Shown here in pieces: positions 17,877 through 27,690 of a stretch of 64,000 bases of DNA. The stretch lies in assembly GCA_046347635.1 (NCBI GenBank), contig JAXMFT010000011.1, forward strand, positions 1-64,000, written 5' to 3'. Within the stretch, counting starts at the first letter, position 1. Each line of letters starts with the position of its first letter. Below the pieces are notes generated by a model. That model saw only the letters and a program-made list of their open reading frames with translations. It made no database searches and was not told the origin of the DNA. Made by a program: the position numbers and the translations under genes. The stretch is from JAGVSZ01 sp019137045 (GTDB lineage: Bacteria > Pseudomonadota > Gammaproteobacteria > Burkholderiales > SG8-39).

Positions 17877-19093
17877 CTACAGGCGCTGGAGCTGGACCGA
17901 CGGGTCGGCGAGGCTGGCGGCGCTCACCGGCTTGCGGGTCTCGACGAGCTTCTTCGCTGCGCGCAGGTCGCGCGGCGCGTTCACCGCGACGATCGAGACG
18001 ATGCGGTCGCCCTCGAGGTAGAAGTGGGAGAAGCCCGCCCCCGCGGGCGCGCGCCGCGTGACCGGCGCGGGCCAGCGCGCCGGCAGCCCGAGGATCTGCA
18101 GGTTCATGTCGTACTGGTCGGACCAGAACCACGGCAGCTCGTCGTAGCGCGCGTCCTGCCCGAGCGCGGCCCTGGCTGCGACGATCGCCTGGTTCTGCGC
18201 GTTCGCCCACGACTCGAGCCGGAGCCGGCGGCCGAGGCACGCGAGCGGCAGGTTCGCGACGTCGCCGGCGGCGAAGACGTCCGGGTCGGACGTGCGGCCC
18301 TGCTCGTCGACCACGATGCCGTTGTCGACCGCGAGCCCCGCGGCCTGGGCGAGCGCGACGTTCGGCACGAGGCCGATGCCGACCACCACCGCGTCGCCCT
18401 TCACCCGCCGCCCGCTCGCGAGCAGGACAGCGACGCCGGCGCCGTCGTCCTCGATCGCTTGCACGCCTTCGCCGAGCAGGACCTCGACGCCGTTCGCCTG
18501 GTGCAGTTCGAGCAGGTGCGCCGAGATCTCCGGCGGCACCGAGCGCTCGCACAGCCGCGCCAGCGCCTCGATCACGGTGACCGCGACGCCGCGCTTGCGC
18601 GCGGTCGCCGCGACCTCGAGGCCGATCCAGCCGCCGCCGACCACCAGCAGGCGTCCGGTCGCGCCGAGCCGGCGCGCAGCGCGAGCGAATCGTCGATGGT
18701 GCGCAGGTAGTGCACGCGCGGGCCGTCGCCGCCCGGCACCGGCAGCCGCCGCGCGGCCCCGCCGGTGCAGAGAATGAGCCGGTCGTACGCGACCGCGCCG
18801 CCGTCGGCGAGCGCGACGCGCTTTGCGGCACGGTCGATCGCGACCGCGCGGCTGCCCGGCCGGAAGTCGAGGCCGAGCGCGGCGAAGTCCTCCGGCTTGA
18901 AGAGATGCGTGCTCGGCGGCTCCGCCGCGCCGGCCATCACCGCCTTAGAGAGCGGCGGGCGCTCGTGCGGCGGGTGCGGCTCGTCCCCGAGGAGCACGAT
19001 CGGGCCGGCGTGGCCCTCGGTGCGCAGGGTCTTCGCCGCCCAGCCGCCGGCCTGGCCGGCGCCGACGATCACGATTCGGAGGGGTTCGGTCAT
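17877..19093 (-). pseudogene. NAD(P)/FAD-dependent oxidoreductase (ferredoxin reductase type), one frameshift
   Basis: About 405 residues over two frames. The N-terminal MTEPLRIVIVGAGQAGGWAAKTLR binds FAD. HPPHERPPLSK is the ferredoxin-reductase family motif. LVVGGGWIGLEVAATARKRG binds NAD(P)H, and DPDVFAAGDVAN is the FAD-ribityl motif. Adding one base near 18683 joins ALRA to RLGATGRLLVVGGGW. Rhodocoxin/putidaredoxin-reductase relatives feed electrons to ferredoxins of P450s or Rieske oxygenases, so a Rieske oxygenase elsewhere in the window could be a partner. It follows the MBL hydrolase gene by three bases. Confidence 0.8.
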
Positions 19094-19096
19094 CGG

Positions 19097-20035
19097 TCAG
19101 ATCACCAACAGGTCGCGGCCGACGACGATCTCGCCGCGGAAGTGCCTGGCGGCCTCCGCGCGCCAGACCTCGTCGGCGAGCTCGGCGTCGTCGCCGGGCA
19201 GCAGGTGCGACAGGACCAGCGTCTTTACGCCGGCCTCGGCGGCGATGCGGCCGCAGTCCTCGGCGGTCGTGTGGCCTTCCATCAGGAACGCCTTCAGCCG
19301 CGGCGGCACGTACGGCCGCTTCGCGAGCATGCGGTCGATGCCGGGCACGTACATCGCCTCGTGCACCAGGACGTCGGCGCCCTTGGCAAGCTGGACGAGA
19401 CTCGGGCTCGGCCGGGTGTCGCCCGAGACGACGATGGAGCGGTCGCGCGAGTCGAAGCGGAAGGCGAAGGCATGGGCGAACGGCGGATGATCGACCAGCG
19501 CCGCGGTGACTTTCACCCGGTCGTCCTGGTGCACGGGGCCGGCGCGCGTGAGCTCCTGCACCTTGATCAGCGCCTCCATCGGCTTGCGGCCGGTGGCCTT
19601 GATCCGGATGTCGACGTCCTCCTTGTGGACCGCGATCGCCGCAGCGTTGATCGCCTGCATGGGCGGCGGGCCGTAGACCTTCATGTCGGCCGGGATGCCC
19701 TGGATCCACGCGAGGTGGATCAGGTTCGCGTAGTCGGCGTTGTGGTCGGAGTGGTGATGGGTAATGAACACCGCCTCGATCTGCGGCGGACGGATGCCGA
19801 GCTGCGTCATCCGCTCGATCGTGCCGTAACCGCAGTCGACTAGGTAGCCGTGGCCGTCGACGAAGATCGCCTGGCTCGCCATCATCCGGCTCGGCGCGAG
19901 CACAGGGCCGGCCATGGTGCCGAGGAGCACGAGCTTCGTCCCCTGGCGCCAGGCCTGGCCGATAGCGGCGCGCGGAGCGAGCAGGGCCGCCGTCGCGGCG
20001 CCGGTCGCGGCGAGAAAACATCGTCTTGAGATCAT
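19097..20035 (-). CDS. exported MBL-fold metallo-hydrolase
   Basis: 312 residues. ISRRCFLAATGAATAALLAPRAAIGQA is a signal peptide with a twin-Arg flavour. THHHSDHNAD is the metallo-beta-lactamase HxHxDH zinc site; SGDTRPS and the late EGHTTAED and LSHLLPG segments supply the other ligands. It resembles arylsulfatase/ribonuclease-Z-like MBL hydrolases of unknown substrate. The start overlaps the stop of the upstream amidohydrolase (ATGA), so the two are translationally coupled. Confidence 0.87.
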   Translation of the reverse strand: MISRRCFLAATGAATAALLAPRAAIGQAWRQGTKLVLLGTMAGPVLAPSRMMASQAIFVDGHGYLVDCGYGTIERMTQLGIRPPQIEAVFITHHHSDHNADYANLIHLAWIQGIPADMKVYGPPPMQAINAAAIAVHKEDVDIRIKATGRKPMEALIKVQELTRAGPVHQDDRVKVTAALVDHPPFAHAFAFRFDSRDRSIVVSGDTRPSPSLVQLAKGADVLVHEAMYVPGIDRMLAKRPYVPPRLKAFLMEGHTTAEDCGRIAAEAGVKTLVLSHLLPGDDAELADEVWRAEAARHFRGEIVVGRDLLVI

Positions 20036-21489
20036 CGGGTTTCCTTCGTTCGGCTGAGCACGCGCCCCGGTCGCGCGCCGCTCGGCGCGCCGTCGCGCCA
20101 GACGATCGCGCCGTTGACGATCACCGTGTCGATGCCGTGCGATGGCGCGATCGGCCGCGCGAACGTCGCCGCCTCGCCCACCGTGGCCGGATCGAAGATC
20201 GCGAGGTCGGCATAGGCGCCTTCCTTCACCGCGCCGCGATCCTTCAACCCGAAGGTGCGCGCGGTGAGGCCGGTCATCTTGTGGACCGCGGTCTCGAGCG
20301 GGAAGAGGCCGAGGTCGCGCGAGTAGTGGCCGAGCACGCGCGGGAAGCTCGCCCACAGCCGCGGGTGCGGCGCGGCGTCGTGCGGCAGGCCGTCCGAGCC
20401 GACCATCGTCGGCTCGAAGGCGAGGATGCGCTGCACGTCGGCCTCGTCCATCGAGAAGTAGATCGCCCCGGCGGGCGCGAGCCGCGCCGCCGCTTCCGCC
20501 TCCGGCACGCCCATCCGCGCGGCGACGTCCGCGAGGTCCATGCCCGAGCACTCGGGGTGCGCCTTGGACCAGGTGACCAGGGTCTTCGATGCGGCGGCGG
20601 CGCGGTCGGCCGTCAGGATCGTCGAGGACGCGCAGTAGGGATAGCAGTCGAGCCCGACCGGCTGCGAGCGCATCCGCTCGGCGATCAGCGGCAGGGTTTC
20701 GCGCGAGCGGCCGTGGTTGGCCAGGCCCGCGACCTTGTGATGCGAGATCACGACCGGGGCGCCCACCTCGCGCCCGATGCGGAAGCTCTCCTCGAGCGAG
20801 TCGAGCACGCGCTCGGACTCGTCGCGCAGGTGCGTGCAGTAGAGGCCGCCGAACTCGGCGAGTGGCCGGCAGACCTCGATCACTTCACCGGTCGTCGCGG
20901 CCGCGGCCGGCTCGTAGTAGAGCCCGGTCGAGACGCCGACCGCGCCCGCGGCGAGCGCTTCGCGCACCGCCGCGCGCATGGCGTCGATCTCGGCGGGGCG
21001 CGCCGGGCGCTCCAGGTCGTCGAGCGTCGCCACGCGCAGCGTACTGTGGCCGACGAGGAGGGCGGCGTTGGTCGCCGCCGACGCGTCGCGCAGCGCACCG
21101 ACGTAGTCGGCGAAAGTCCCGAAGCGGAACCAGCCGCCCTCGTCGTCGAGGAGGTCGAGCGGCGGGGTGACCGGCCGCCGCGGGCCGCCCGGCATGGGGG
21201 CGAGCGAGATGCCGCAGTTGCCGGCGACCACCGTGGTGACGCCCTGGCTCACCTTCGGCGCCATGTCCGGCGCCGACAGCATCAGCCGGTCGTCGTGGGT
21301 GTGCGCGTCGATGAACCCCGGCGCGACGATCTTCCCCGCGGCGTCGATCTCGGTCGCGCCGCGCGTCCCGTCGAGCCTGCCGACGCTCGCGATCCGGTCG
21401 CCCCGCACCGCGACGTCGGCGGTGAAGCGCGGCGCGCGCGTGCCGTCGATGACCGTGCCGCCGCGCACGACGAGATCGTAGCGCTCCAC
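20032..21489 (-). CDS. D-aminoacylase-like amidohydrolase
   Basis: 485 residues, the usual length of N-acyl-D-amino-acid deacylases. Metal ligands of the family are present: HTHDD (His63, His65), GNCGIS (Cys), THLRDE, ISHHK and GSDGLPHD. The beta-strand start MERYDLVVRGGTVIDG and end VNGAIVWRDGAPSGARPGRVL form the small beta sandwich typical of amidohydrolases. It releases an acyl or similar group from an amino compound; in this cluster it may deacylate a nitrogenous intermediate. The gene is coupled to the MBL gene downstream and lies four bases after the dioxygenase. Confidence 0.88.
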   Translation of the reverse strand: MERYDLVVRGGTVIDGTRAPRFTADVAVRGDRIASVGRLDGTRGATEIDAAGKIVAPGFIDAHTHDDRLMLSAPDMAPKVSQGVTTVVAGNCGISLAPMPGGPRRPVTPPLDLLDDEGGWFRFGTFADYVGALRDASAATNAALLVGHSTLRVATLDDLERPARPAEIDAMRAAVREALAAGAVGVSTGLYYEPAAAATTGEVIEVCRPLAEFGGLYCTHLRDESERVLDSLEESFRIGREVGAPVVISHHKVAGLANHGRSRETLPLIAERMRSQPVGLDCYPYCASSTILTADRAAAASKTLVTWSKAHPECSGMDLADVAARMGVPEAEAAARLAPAGAIYFSMDEADVQRILAFEPTMVGSDGLPHDAAPHPRLWASFPRVLGHYSRDLGLFPLETAVHKMTGLTARTFGLKDRGAVKEGAYADLAIFDPATVGEAATFARPIAPSHGIDTVIVNGAIVWRDGAPSGARPGRVLSRTKETR

Positions 21490-21493
21490 GAGG

Positions 21494-22426
21494 TCAGGCC
21501 GGCCCGCGCGCCTGCCGGCGCGTCTTGTAGTCGATGCCTCCGGTGATCGCCCACTCGGCGAAGATCTCGTTCGACTGCTGGAACTCGCGCGGCTGCCAGT
21601 TCGCGTCGAGCTGATCCTCGTCGGTGTAGTACTCCGCCAGCGCGCCGGCGGGGTTCTTCACGTACCAGAAGTAGGCCGACGAGATCGGATGGCGGCCGGG
21701 CCCGATCTCGGTGTGCCAGCCGCAGCGCGCGATGTGCAGACCGCCGCCGAACACCTCGTGGATGTCGCGCACGGTGAACGCGACGTGGTTCAGGCCGCGC
21801 TTCGGGCTCGGGGGCTGGAGCAGGAACATGTCGTGGTGCCCGCCGTCCGGTTCGCAGCGGAGGAACACGCCGCGTCCGGGGTAGCGGTCGGAGACGGCGA
21901 AGCCGAGCTTCTCCACGTAGAAGCGCTCCAGCTCGGCCAGCCGGTCGGTGAAGAACACCACGTGCCCCACCTCGATCGGCTCGGCGCGCTCGTAGAAGCG
22001 GCTGCGCAGGTTCACGCCGCGGCCGGGCTGGCCCCACGCGTTCATCGGGACGCCCCTCACGTCGAGCGGACGCTTGTGCGTCACGCGGAAGGCGAGCGTC
22101 ATCCCGTTCGGGTCGGCGACGTGCAGCGTGCCGAACCGCTCGGCGTAGTGCGCCTCCGGGCCGAGCGCCTTGCGCAGGCGCTCGATGTCCGCGCCGGACT
22201 CGACGCCCCACACCACCTCACGCAGCGTCGGGCCGTCCTCGATTGCGCGCGGCAGCGTCGGATCCTCCTTCGCGCGCACGTGCACCTCGCAGCCGTTCAG
22301 CGTCTCGAAGTCGAGCGCGTCGCCCGACTCGTGCACGAGCTTGAGGCCCCAGTCGATGAAGAACTTGCGGCAGACGGCGGTGTCGTCGACGCCGTAGGTG
22401 ATGCGGTCGATGCCGAGGATGCTCAT
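21494..22426 (-). CDS. extradiol ring-cleavage dioxygenase (VOC family)
   Basis: 310 residues made of two VOC repeats, as in type I extradiol dioxygenases. The Fe(II) ligands appear at the expected spacing: His155 (EVGHVVFF), His214 (GLNHVAFTVRD) and Glu265 (ALAEYY). The WHTEIGPGRHPISSAYFWYVKNPAG stretch carries the second-sphere His residues. The N-terminal repeat is the usual non-metal domain. It should open a catechol-type or hydroxylated heteroaromatic ring beside the hydroxyls. Neighbours (amidohydrolase, deaminase-like proteins) suggest an amino- or amide-bearing aromatic. Confidence 0.87.
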   Translation of the reverse strand: MSILGIDRITYGVDDTAVCRKFFIDWGLKLVHESGDALDFETLNGCEVHVRAKEDPTLPRAIEDGPTLREVVWGVESGADIERLRKALGPEAHYAERFGTLHVADPNGMTLAFRVTHKRPLDVRGVPMNAWGQPGRGVNLRSRFYERAEPIEVGHVVFFTDRLAELERFYVEKLGFAVSDRYPGRGVFLRCEPDGGHHDMFLLQPPSPKRGLNHVAFTVRDIHEVFGGGLHIARCGWHTEIGPGRHPISSAYFWYVKNPAGALAEYYTDEDQLDANWQPREFQQSNEIFAEWAITGGIDYKTRRQARGPA

Positions 22427-22435
22427 GGAACTCCT

Positions 22436-23200
22436 TCAGTCGAGGACGAGCTGACGCGCGACCCGCCGCGCGTCCATCTCGAAGTCAATCTCCACCACCG
22501 GCGGGCGGCAGAAGTGCCAGGTGAGGCCGCCGGGAATCGCGCCGCGGCGCAGGAACTCGGCTGCGAACACCGGGTAGGCGTCGAACACGGTGTAGAGATG
22601 CGTGTTTGTGACCTGCACCCACGACGCGCCCACCGCGGACAGGCGCTCCTCCAGCTGGTCGAGGACGAAGTGCGCCTTCTCCACCAGCGCGTCGGGGGAG
22701 GTCTCGCCGCGCCGAACGATCTGGTCGCGGTAGCTCGGCACGCCTTCGGGCGAGTCCGCGCAGCCCGAGAGCACGAAGCTCGGCGGCGCGTCCGTCCGTG
22801 TCGGAACCGTGTAGGAAAACGCGTAGAAACTCGGCTCCGCGGGTGCGTCGTGCGCGGGGCAGACGTTGCTGCGGGCCACCGGGTTCACGTCGGCGCGGAA
22901 CAGCCCCCACTCGGTCAGCGGGCCCACGTAGGCGCGGTTGAATGCGACGAAGCCCGCCTCGGTGAACGGCGCCGGCGAGCGCAGTTCGCAGGCGCAGAAC
23001 GCCGTGAGCGGCCGCCCGAGCGACTCGAGGTGCGCGGCGATCGCTCGAAAGCCCGCAGCCAGGGGGACGAGCCGGGGAAAACGCGCGCGCTCGATGGAGA
23101 AGCCGGGCTCGGCGACGACCCCGCCGGAGTACTGGAATACGGCCGGGATGTAGCGGTACCCGCCTGGTTCGAAGCCTACTGTCTGCATGATGGCGGTCAT
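22436..23200 (-). CDS. conserved hypothetical protein, possibly CnbZ/RidA-like deaminase
   Basis: 254 residues. I do not recognise the N-terminal half with certainty (GFEPGGYRYIPAVFQYSGGVVAEPGFSIERARF). The second half (WVQVTNTHLYTVFDAYPVFAAEFLRRGAIPGGLTWHFCRPPVVEIDFEMDAR) has the strand-helix-strand pattern of RidA-type trimers. The whole resembles the 2-amino-5-chloromuconate deaminase CnbZ described from Comamonas; this is from memory and not proven. The ATG at 23200 is chosen because it overlaps the stop of the upstream Bug gene as ATGA. It sits next to an extradiol dioxygenase, which would make aminomuconate-like products. Confidence 0.6.
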   Translation of the reverse strand: MTAIMQTVGFEPGGYRYIPAVFQYSGGVVAEPGFSIERARFPRLVPLAAGFRAIAAHLESLGRPLTAFCACELRSPAPFTEAGFVAFNRAYVGPLTEWGLFRADVNPVARSNVCPAHDAPAEPSFYAFSYTVPTRTDAPPSFVLSGCADSPEGVPSYRDQIVRRGETSPDALVEKAHFVLDQLEERLSAVGASWVQVTNTHLYTVFDAYPVFAAEFLRRGAIPGGLTWHFCRPPVVEIDFEMDARRVARQLVLD

Positions 23201-24231
23201 TGCAGCGTCCATCCGGAGGCTTTCACTTGCGGCGCCCAGTACGTCATGCCCTCCTGCACTCTCTCGCCGAGCGCGGCAGGCGAGCTATGTGCGGCGTTGA
23301 ACGCGAGCTTCGCCATCCCGGCGCGCACGTCAGGCTGTGCGAGCGCTTTGGCGAGCGCGGCGTTTACACGTGCTACCACCGGGGCGGGTGTGTTGGCGGG
23401 GCCAAACATCCCGAGCCAAAGGTTCCACTCGAACTTGTACCCTTGCTCGACGAAGGTCGGCACCGCGGGCAGCTGCGGCGCGCGGCGCGGGTCGACCACG
23501 GCGATCACGCGCAGCCGGCCTGCCTTCTCGAGCTCGAGAAAATCCCCCATCGCCGTCATCCCGGCGACGACCTGCCCACTCGCGAGGTCCTGTACCAGAG
23601 GCGCCGAGCCGCGATAGGGCACGGTCGTGAGCGGCACCTTCGCGTCGCGCGAGAGCGAACCCAGCATGAAATGCGCGATGCTGCCCGCGGCGGGGATACC
23701 GACGTTGGCCTGTGCGGGATTGGCGCGCGCCCACGCGAGGGACGCGGCGACGTCCTTCGCCCCGGTGCTGGACGCCACCGCAAGTGCGACGAGGTAGGTG
23801 GACGTCAGTCCAATCGGTGTGAAGTCCTTCACCGGGTCGAAGCCGGGGTTCTTGTGCGTGAGCGGCACGATCACCATCGTGTGGTCGTTCGCGAGCATCA
23901 GGGTCTTGCCGTCGGGCGCCGCCTGCTTGACCGCCTGCGCGGCGATCTGGCCGCCGGCGCCGGTGCGGTTCTCGACCACCACCGGCGCCCCGAGATCGTC
24001 CTTCATTTTCTCCGCCAGCAGGCGCGCGACGTAGTCGATCGTGCCGCCGGCCGGAAAGCCGACGAAGATCTTGACCGGGGCGCCGGTCTGGGCGTGGGCG
24101 GTCGCGGCGACGGACAGGGCGGGAAGAGCTATAGCGAGAAGAACTGACCGGACGAGACCGCGATGCAGTCCCAGCGATACGAAGGTCACTACCGCTTTCG
24201 CTGCGCACTGCGTAAAGGAGTGTTCTCTCAA
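23197..24231 (-). CDS. Bug family substrate-binding protein, TTG start proposed
   Basis: 344 residues. The signal peptide is LVRSVLLAIALPALSVAATAHAQ. Bug landmarks are PVKIFVGFPAGGTIDYVARLLAEKM, VVENRTGAGGQIAAQAVKQAAPDG, VPTFVEQGYKFEWNLWLGMFGP. I place the start at TTG 24231 because GGGAGG lies five bases before it; a GTG at 24189 and an ATG-type frame start at 24276 are alternatives. It leads the minus-strand ring-cleavage run and overlaps the next gene by four bases, so it probably binds the pathway substrate or a breakdown product. Confidence 0.85.
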   Translation of the reverse strand: MREHSFTQCAAKAVVTFVSLGLHRGLVRSVLLAIALPALSVAATAHAQTGAPVKIFVGFPAGGTIDYVARLLAEKMKDDLGAPVVVENRTGAGGQIAAQAVKQAAPDGKTLMLANDHTMVIVPLTHKNPGFDPVKDFTPIGLTSTYLVALAVASSTGAKDVAASLAWARANPAQANVGIPAAGSIAHFMLGSLSRDAKVPLTTVPYRGSAPLVQDLASGQVVAGMTAMGDFLELEKAGRLRVIAVVDPRRAPQLPAVPTFVEQGYKFEWNLWLGMFGPANTPAPVVARVNAALAKALAQPDVRAGMAKLAFNAAHSSPAALGERVQEGMTYWAPQVKASGWTLQ

Positions 24232-24405
24232 ATGGTCCTCCCGTCTAATGGGATACGCCTGCAAGCCGTGATCCATTGCCTCGTGTCGCCTGACGGGCGC
24301 ACGTGGTTCAGCGTTCTGTCGAGGAACAGTTCGTGCCAGAAGTCCGAGCCGGCGCCGTAGCCGCTGCAGCCGCTGTCGATGGTCGCCATGATGATCGTGT
24401 CCGCC

Positions 24406-25124
<719 letters not shown>

Positions 25125-25128
<4 letters not shown>

Positions 25129-25850
25129 CGCTTGCGGCCCAGGTTGCCGAGATAGCATTCGACAACGCGCGGATCGGCGGCGATCGCCCCGGGCGCGCCC
25201 TCGGCGATCTTCTCGCCGTGATGCAGGACGATCACCGTCCGCGCGATCGCCATCACCACCCGCATCACGTGCTCGATCAGGAGCACCGTGAGTCCGCTCG
25301 CGTTCAGCCCTTCGATGACGGCGGCCACCTTCATCGCCTCGGCAGGACGCAAGCCGGCCATGACTTCGTCCAGCATCAGGAGTCGCGGGCGCGTGGCAAG
25401 CGCTTTCGCGAGCTCCAGCATCTTGCGTTCCGGAAGCGTGAGTCCCCCTGCGGGACTTTCGGCCTTGTGCTCGAGGCCGACCTGCGCGAGCACGCGCGCC
25501 GCCTGCGCGCGTGCGCCGACGATGGACCGCTCGCGTACGAGGGCCGCCACGGTGACGTTCTCGATGACGCTCAGGCCGGCGAGGGGCCGCACGATCTGGA
25601 AGGTGCGCGCGATACCGAGCGCGCAGGCGCGCTCGGGCGCCAGCCCGGTCACGTCGGCGCCATCGAGGGCGACCGTGCCGCCGGAAGGGGGCATCGCTCC
25701 GGCGATGACGTTGAAGCAGGTCGTCTTGCCGGCGCCGTTCGGCCCGATCAGCGCCGTGATGGAACCTGGCGCCACGTCGAAACTCACGTCCTTGAGCGCG
25801 ATCAGGCCGGCGAAATGCCGCGTCAACCCTTTCACTGCGAGCAGGCTCAT
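25125..25850 (-). CDS. livG: branched-chain amino acid-type ABC transporter ATPase LivG
   Basis: 241 residues. Walker A GPNGAGKTT, the Q-loop region ARTFQIVRPLAGLSVIENV, signature LTLPERKMLELAKAL (the LivG variant of LSGGQ), and the Walker B LLMLDEVMAGLRPAE are all present. The C-terminus EGAPGAIAADPRVVECYLG is typical of LivG. Stop and start codons overlap those of livF and livM by four bases each, indicating tight translational coupling. Confidence 0.92.
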
Positions 25851-26818
25851 CGCCGCGCGTCCAGGCGCAGGAACCGCGCGATCGGTGGCCAGAGACCGTG
25901 AGGGGCGAACAGCACGATCGCGCAGAGCAGCGCCCCGTAGATGAGGAAGTTCAGGCCGTTGACGTTGAAGTGCTGGGCCAGCTCCTTCGAGACCTCGTTC
26001 AGGGGTATGACGATGAAGGCGCCGAGGATCGGGCCGAAGAGGCTGCCCAGGCCGCCGACGATCGGCGCGATGATGATGTCGATGCTCATGCGCATTCCGA
26101 GCACGGTTTCGGGGAAGAGGCTCCCGCCGAGCAGACCGAACCAGCCGCCGCCGATGCCCGTCAGCCCTCCGCTCAGCGCAGCGGCGGCGACCTTCACCTG
26201 GAATGCGGGAACGCCGATCGCGCGCGCGGCATCCTCGTCCTCCCGCACTGCGCGCCAGTAGTAGCCGAGCCGGCTCGACACGAGCGCCGACGAGAGCGTC
26301 CAGCCGAGCGACAGGGTGACGAGCAGCGCGTAGTAGAAGAAGGTGGCGCCCCCACGGAGGCTCGCGAGCGGCAGGTTGTCGGGACCGAGGGCGCGCAGGT
26401 AGAAGCCGCCGGTCTTGCCCACGAACTCCCAGTGCTCGAAAGCGATCCGGGTGAACTCGGCGAACGCGATCGTCAGTAGCGCGAAATACACGCCGCGCAC
26501 GGCGAAGCGGAAACCGAGCGTTCCCACGAGCGCTGCCAGTGCCCCAGCGACCACGAACGCCGCCGGCATGCCGAGCCACGGCGTGACCCCGTACCTACCG
26601 GAGAGAATGGCGACCGCATAGGCGCCGACCCCGAAGTAGAGCGCATGGCCGAGCGAGAGCTGGCCCGCGAAGCCCATCATCAGGTTCCAGGCGGTCCCGA
26701 TATACGCGAAGAGAAAGATGAGCGCGAGGACCGACAGCTGGAAGTCGTCCGCGAACGCCGGCAGCGCGGCGAGCGCGCCGAGGAACGCGACGGCAGCGAT
26801 CCTTTGCGTTCCGGTCAT
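25847..26818 (-). CDS. livM: branched-chain amino acid-type ABC transporter permease LivM
   Basis: 323 residues with about nine hydrophobic helices. AYIGTAWNLMMGFAGQLSLGHALYFGVGAY is the LivM hallmark. SRLGYYWRAVREDEDAARAIG is the cytoplasmic coupling loop that contacts the ATPases. The protein is inner-membrane and pairs with LivH. ATGA overlaps exist on both sides. Confidence 0.93.
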   Translation of the reverse strand: MTGTQRIAAVAFLGALAALPAFADDFQLSVLALIFLFAYIGTAWNLMMGFAGQLSLGHALYFGVGAYAVAILSGRYGVTPWLGMPAAFVVAGALAALVGTLGFRFAVRGVYFALLTIAFAEFTRIAFEHWEFVGKTGGFYLRALGPDNLPLASLRGGATFFYYALLVTLSLGWTLSSALVSSRLGYYWRAVREDEDAARAIGVPAFQVKVAAAALSGGLTGIGGGWFGLLGGSLFPETVLGMRMSIDIIIAPIVGGLGSLFGPILGAFIVIPLNEVSKELAQHFNVNGLNFLIYGALLCAIVLFAPHGLWPPIARFLRLDARR

Positions 26819-27690
26819 CCGAGCGCGCTGCGCCGGCCGAGCAGCCCCTGCGGTCGCAGCAGGATCACCAGGGCGAGGAGCGCGTAGCTGAAGAGCGACT
26901 TCATCGAGGGCGCGACCGTCGCGGCAGCGAGCGCCTCGGCCACGCCGATCAGCAGGCCGCCGAGCAGCGCGCCGGGCAGGCTGGCGAGCCCGCCGATGAT
27001 CACGATGATGAATGCGATCATCGTGAAATCGCCCGCGAGATACGGTTGGGTATCGAAGAGCGGGGCGATGAGCGCTCCCGCGGCGCCCGCGCAGGCGAAG
27101 CCGAGTCCGGCGACGATCGCAAAGACGTGCGGGATCCGGATGCCGATCGCGCGTCCCCCGGTGAGGTTGTCGGCTGCCGCGCGGATGGCCTTCCCGGTGA
27201 GGCTGTACTTGAGCCAGGTCCAGAGCGCGGCGATCAGCGCCAATGCGAACAATGCCGCCTGGGTGCGGACCGCGTCGAGCCTGAGGAATCCGGCACGGTA
27301 TACGTCGAAGCCGGCGGTCCCCTGGATCGGGCGGGGATCCGGGCCGAACGCGATCGCGTTCGCACCGGTGATCATGAGCGCAACGCCGATGAAGAGAATG
27401 AACTGCACGTGCTGGCCGGCCTCGACGAACCGGTTGCCGATCGTGCGCTGGAACGCGTAGCCTGCGGCGAAGAGGAGGGTGGCCGCGATGGGCAGTGCGG
27501 CGAGCGTCGGAAGCCCGGTCAGCTTCCAGAAGAGATACGTCGCGTACATGCCCACCACGACCAGTTCCCCATGCGCGAAGTTCACCATGCGCATGACGCC
27601 GAAGATGACGTTCAGCCCGGTGGCGATCAGCGCGTAGACCGCTCCGAGCAGCAGACCGCCAACGACGACGTTCGCATACAGCTCGAGCAT
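26815..27690 (-). CDS. livH: branched-chain amino acid-type ABC transporter permease LivH
   Basis: 291 residues, multi-pass. YALIATGLNVIFGVMRMVNFAHGELVVVGMYATY is the LivH signature. GKAIRAAADNLTGGRAIGI is the coupling loop, and LVILLRPQGLLGRR is the standard C-terminus. It is coupled to the binding-protein gene (TGATG, one shared base) and to livM (ATGA). Confidence 0.93.
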   Translation of the reverse strand: MLELYANVVVGGLLLGAVYALIATGLNVIFGVMRMVNFAHGELVVVGMYATYLFWKLTGLPTLAALPIAATLLFAAGYAFQRTIGNRFVEAGQHVQFILFIGVALMITGANAIAFGPDPRPIQGTAGFDVYRAGFLRLDAVRTQAALFALALIAALWTWLKYSLTGKAIRAAADNLTGGRAIGIRIPHVFAIVAGLGFACAGAAGALIAPLFDTQPYLAGDFTMIAFIIVIIGGLASLPGALLGGLLIGVAEALAAATVAPSMKSLFSYALLALVILLRPQGLLGRRSALG

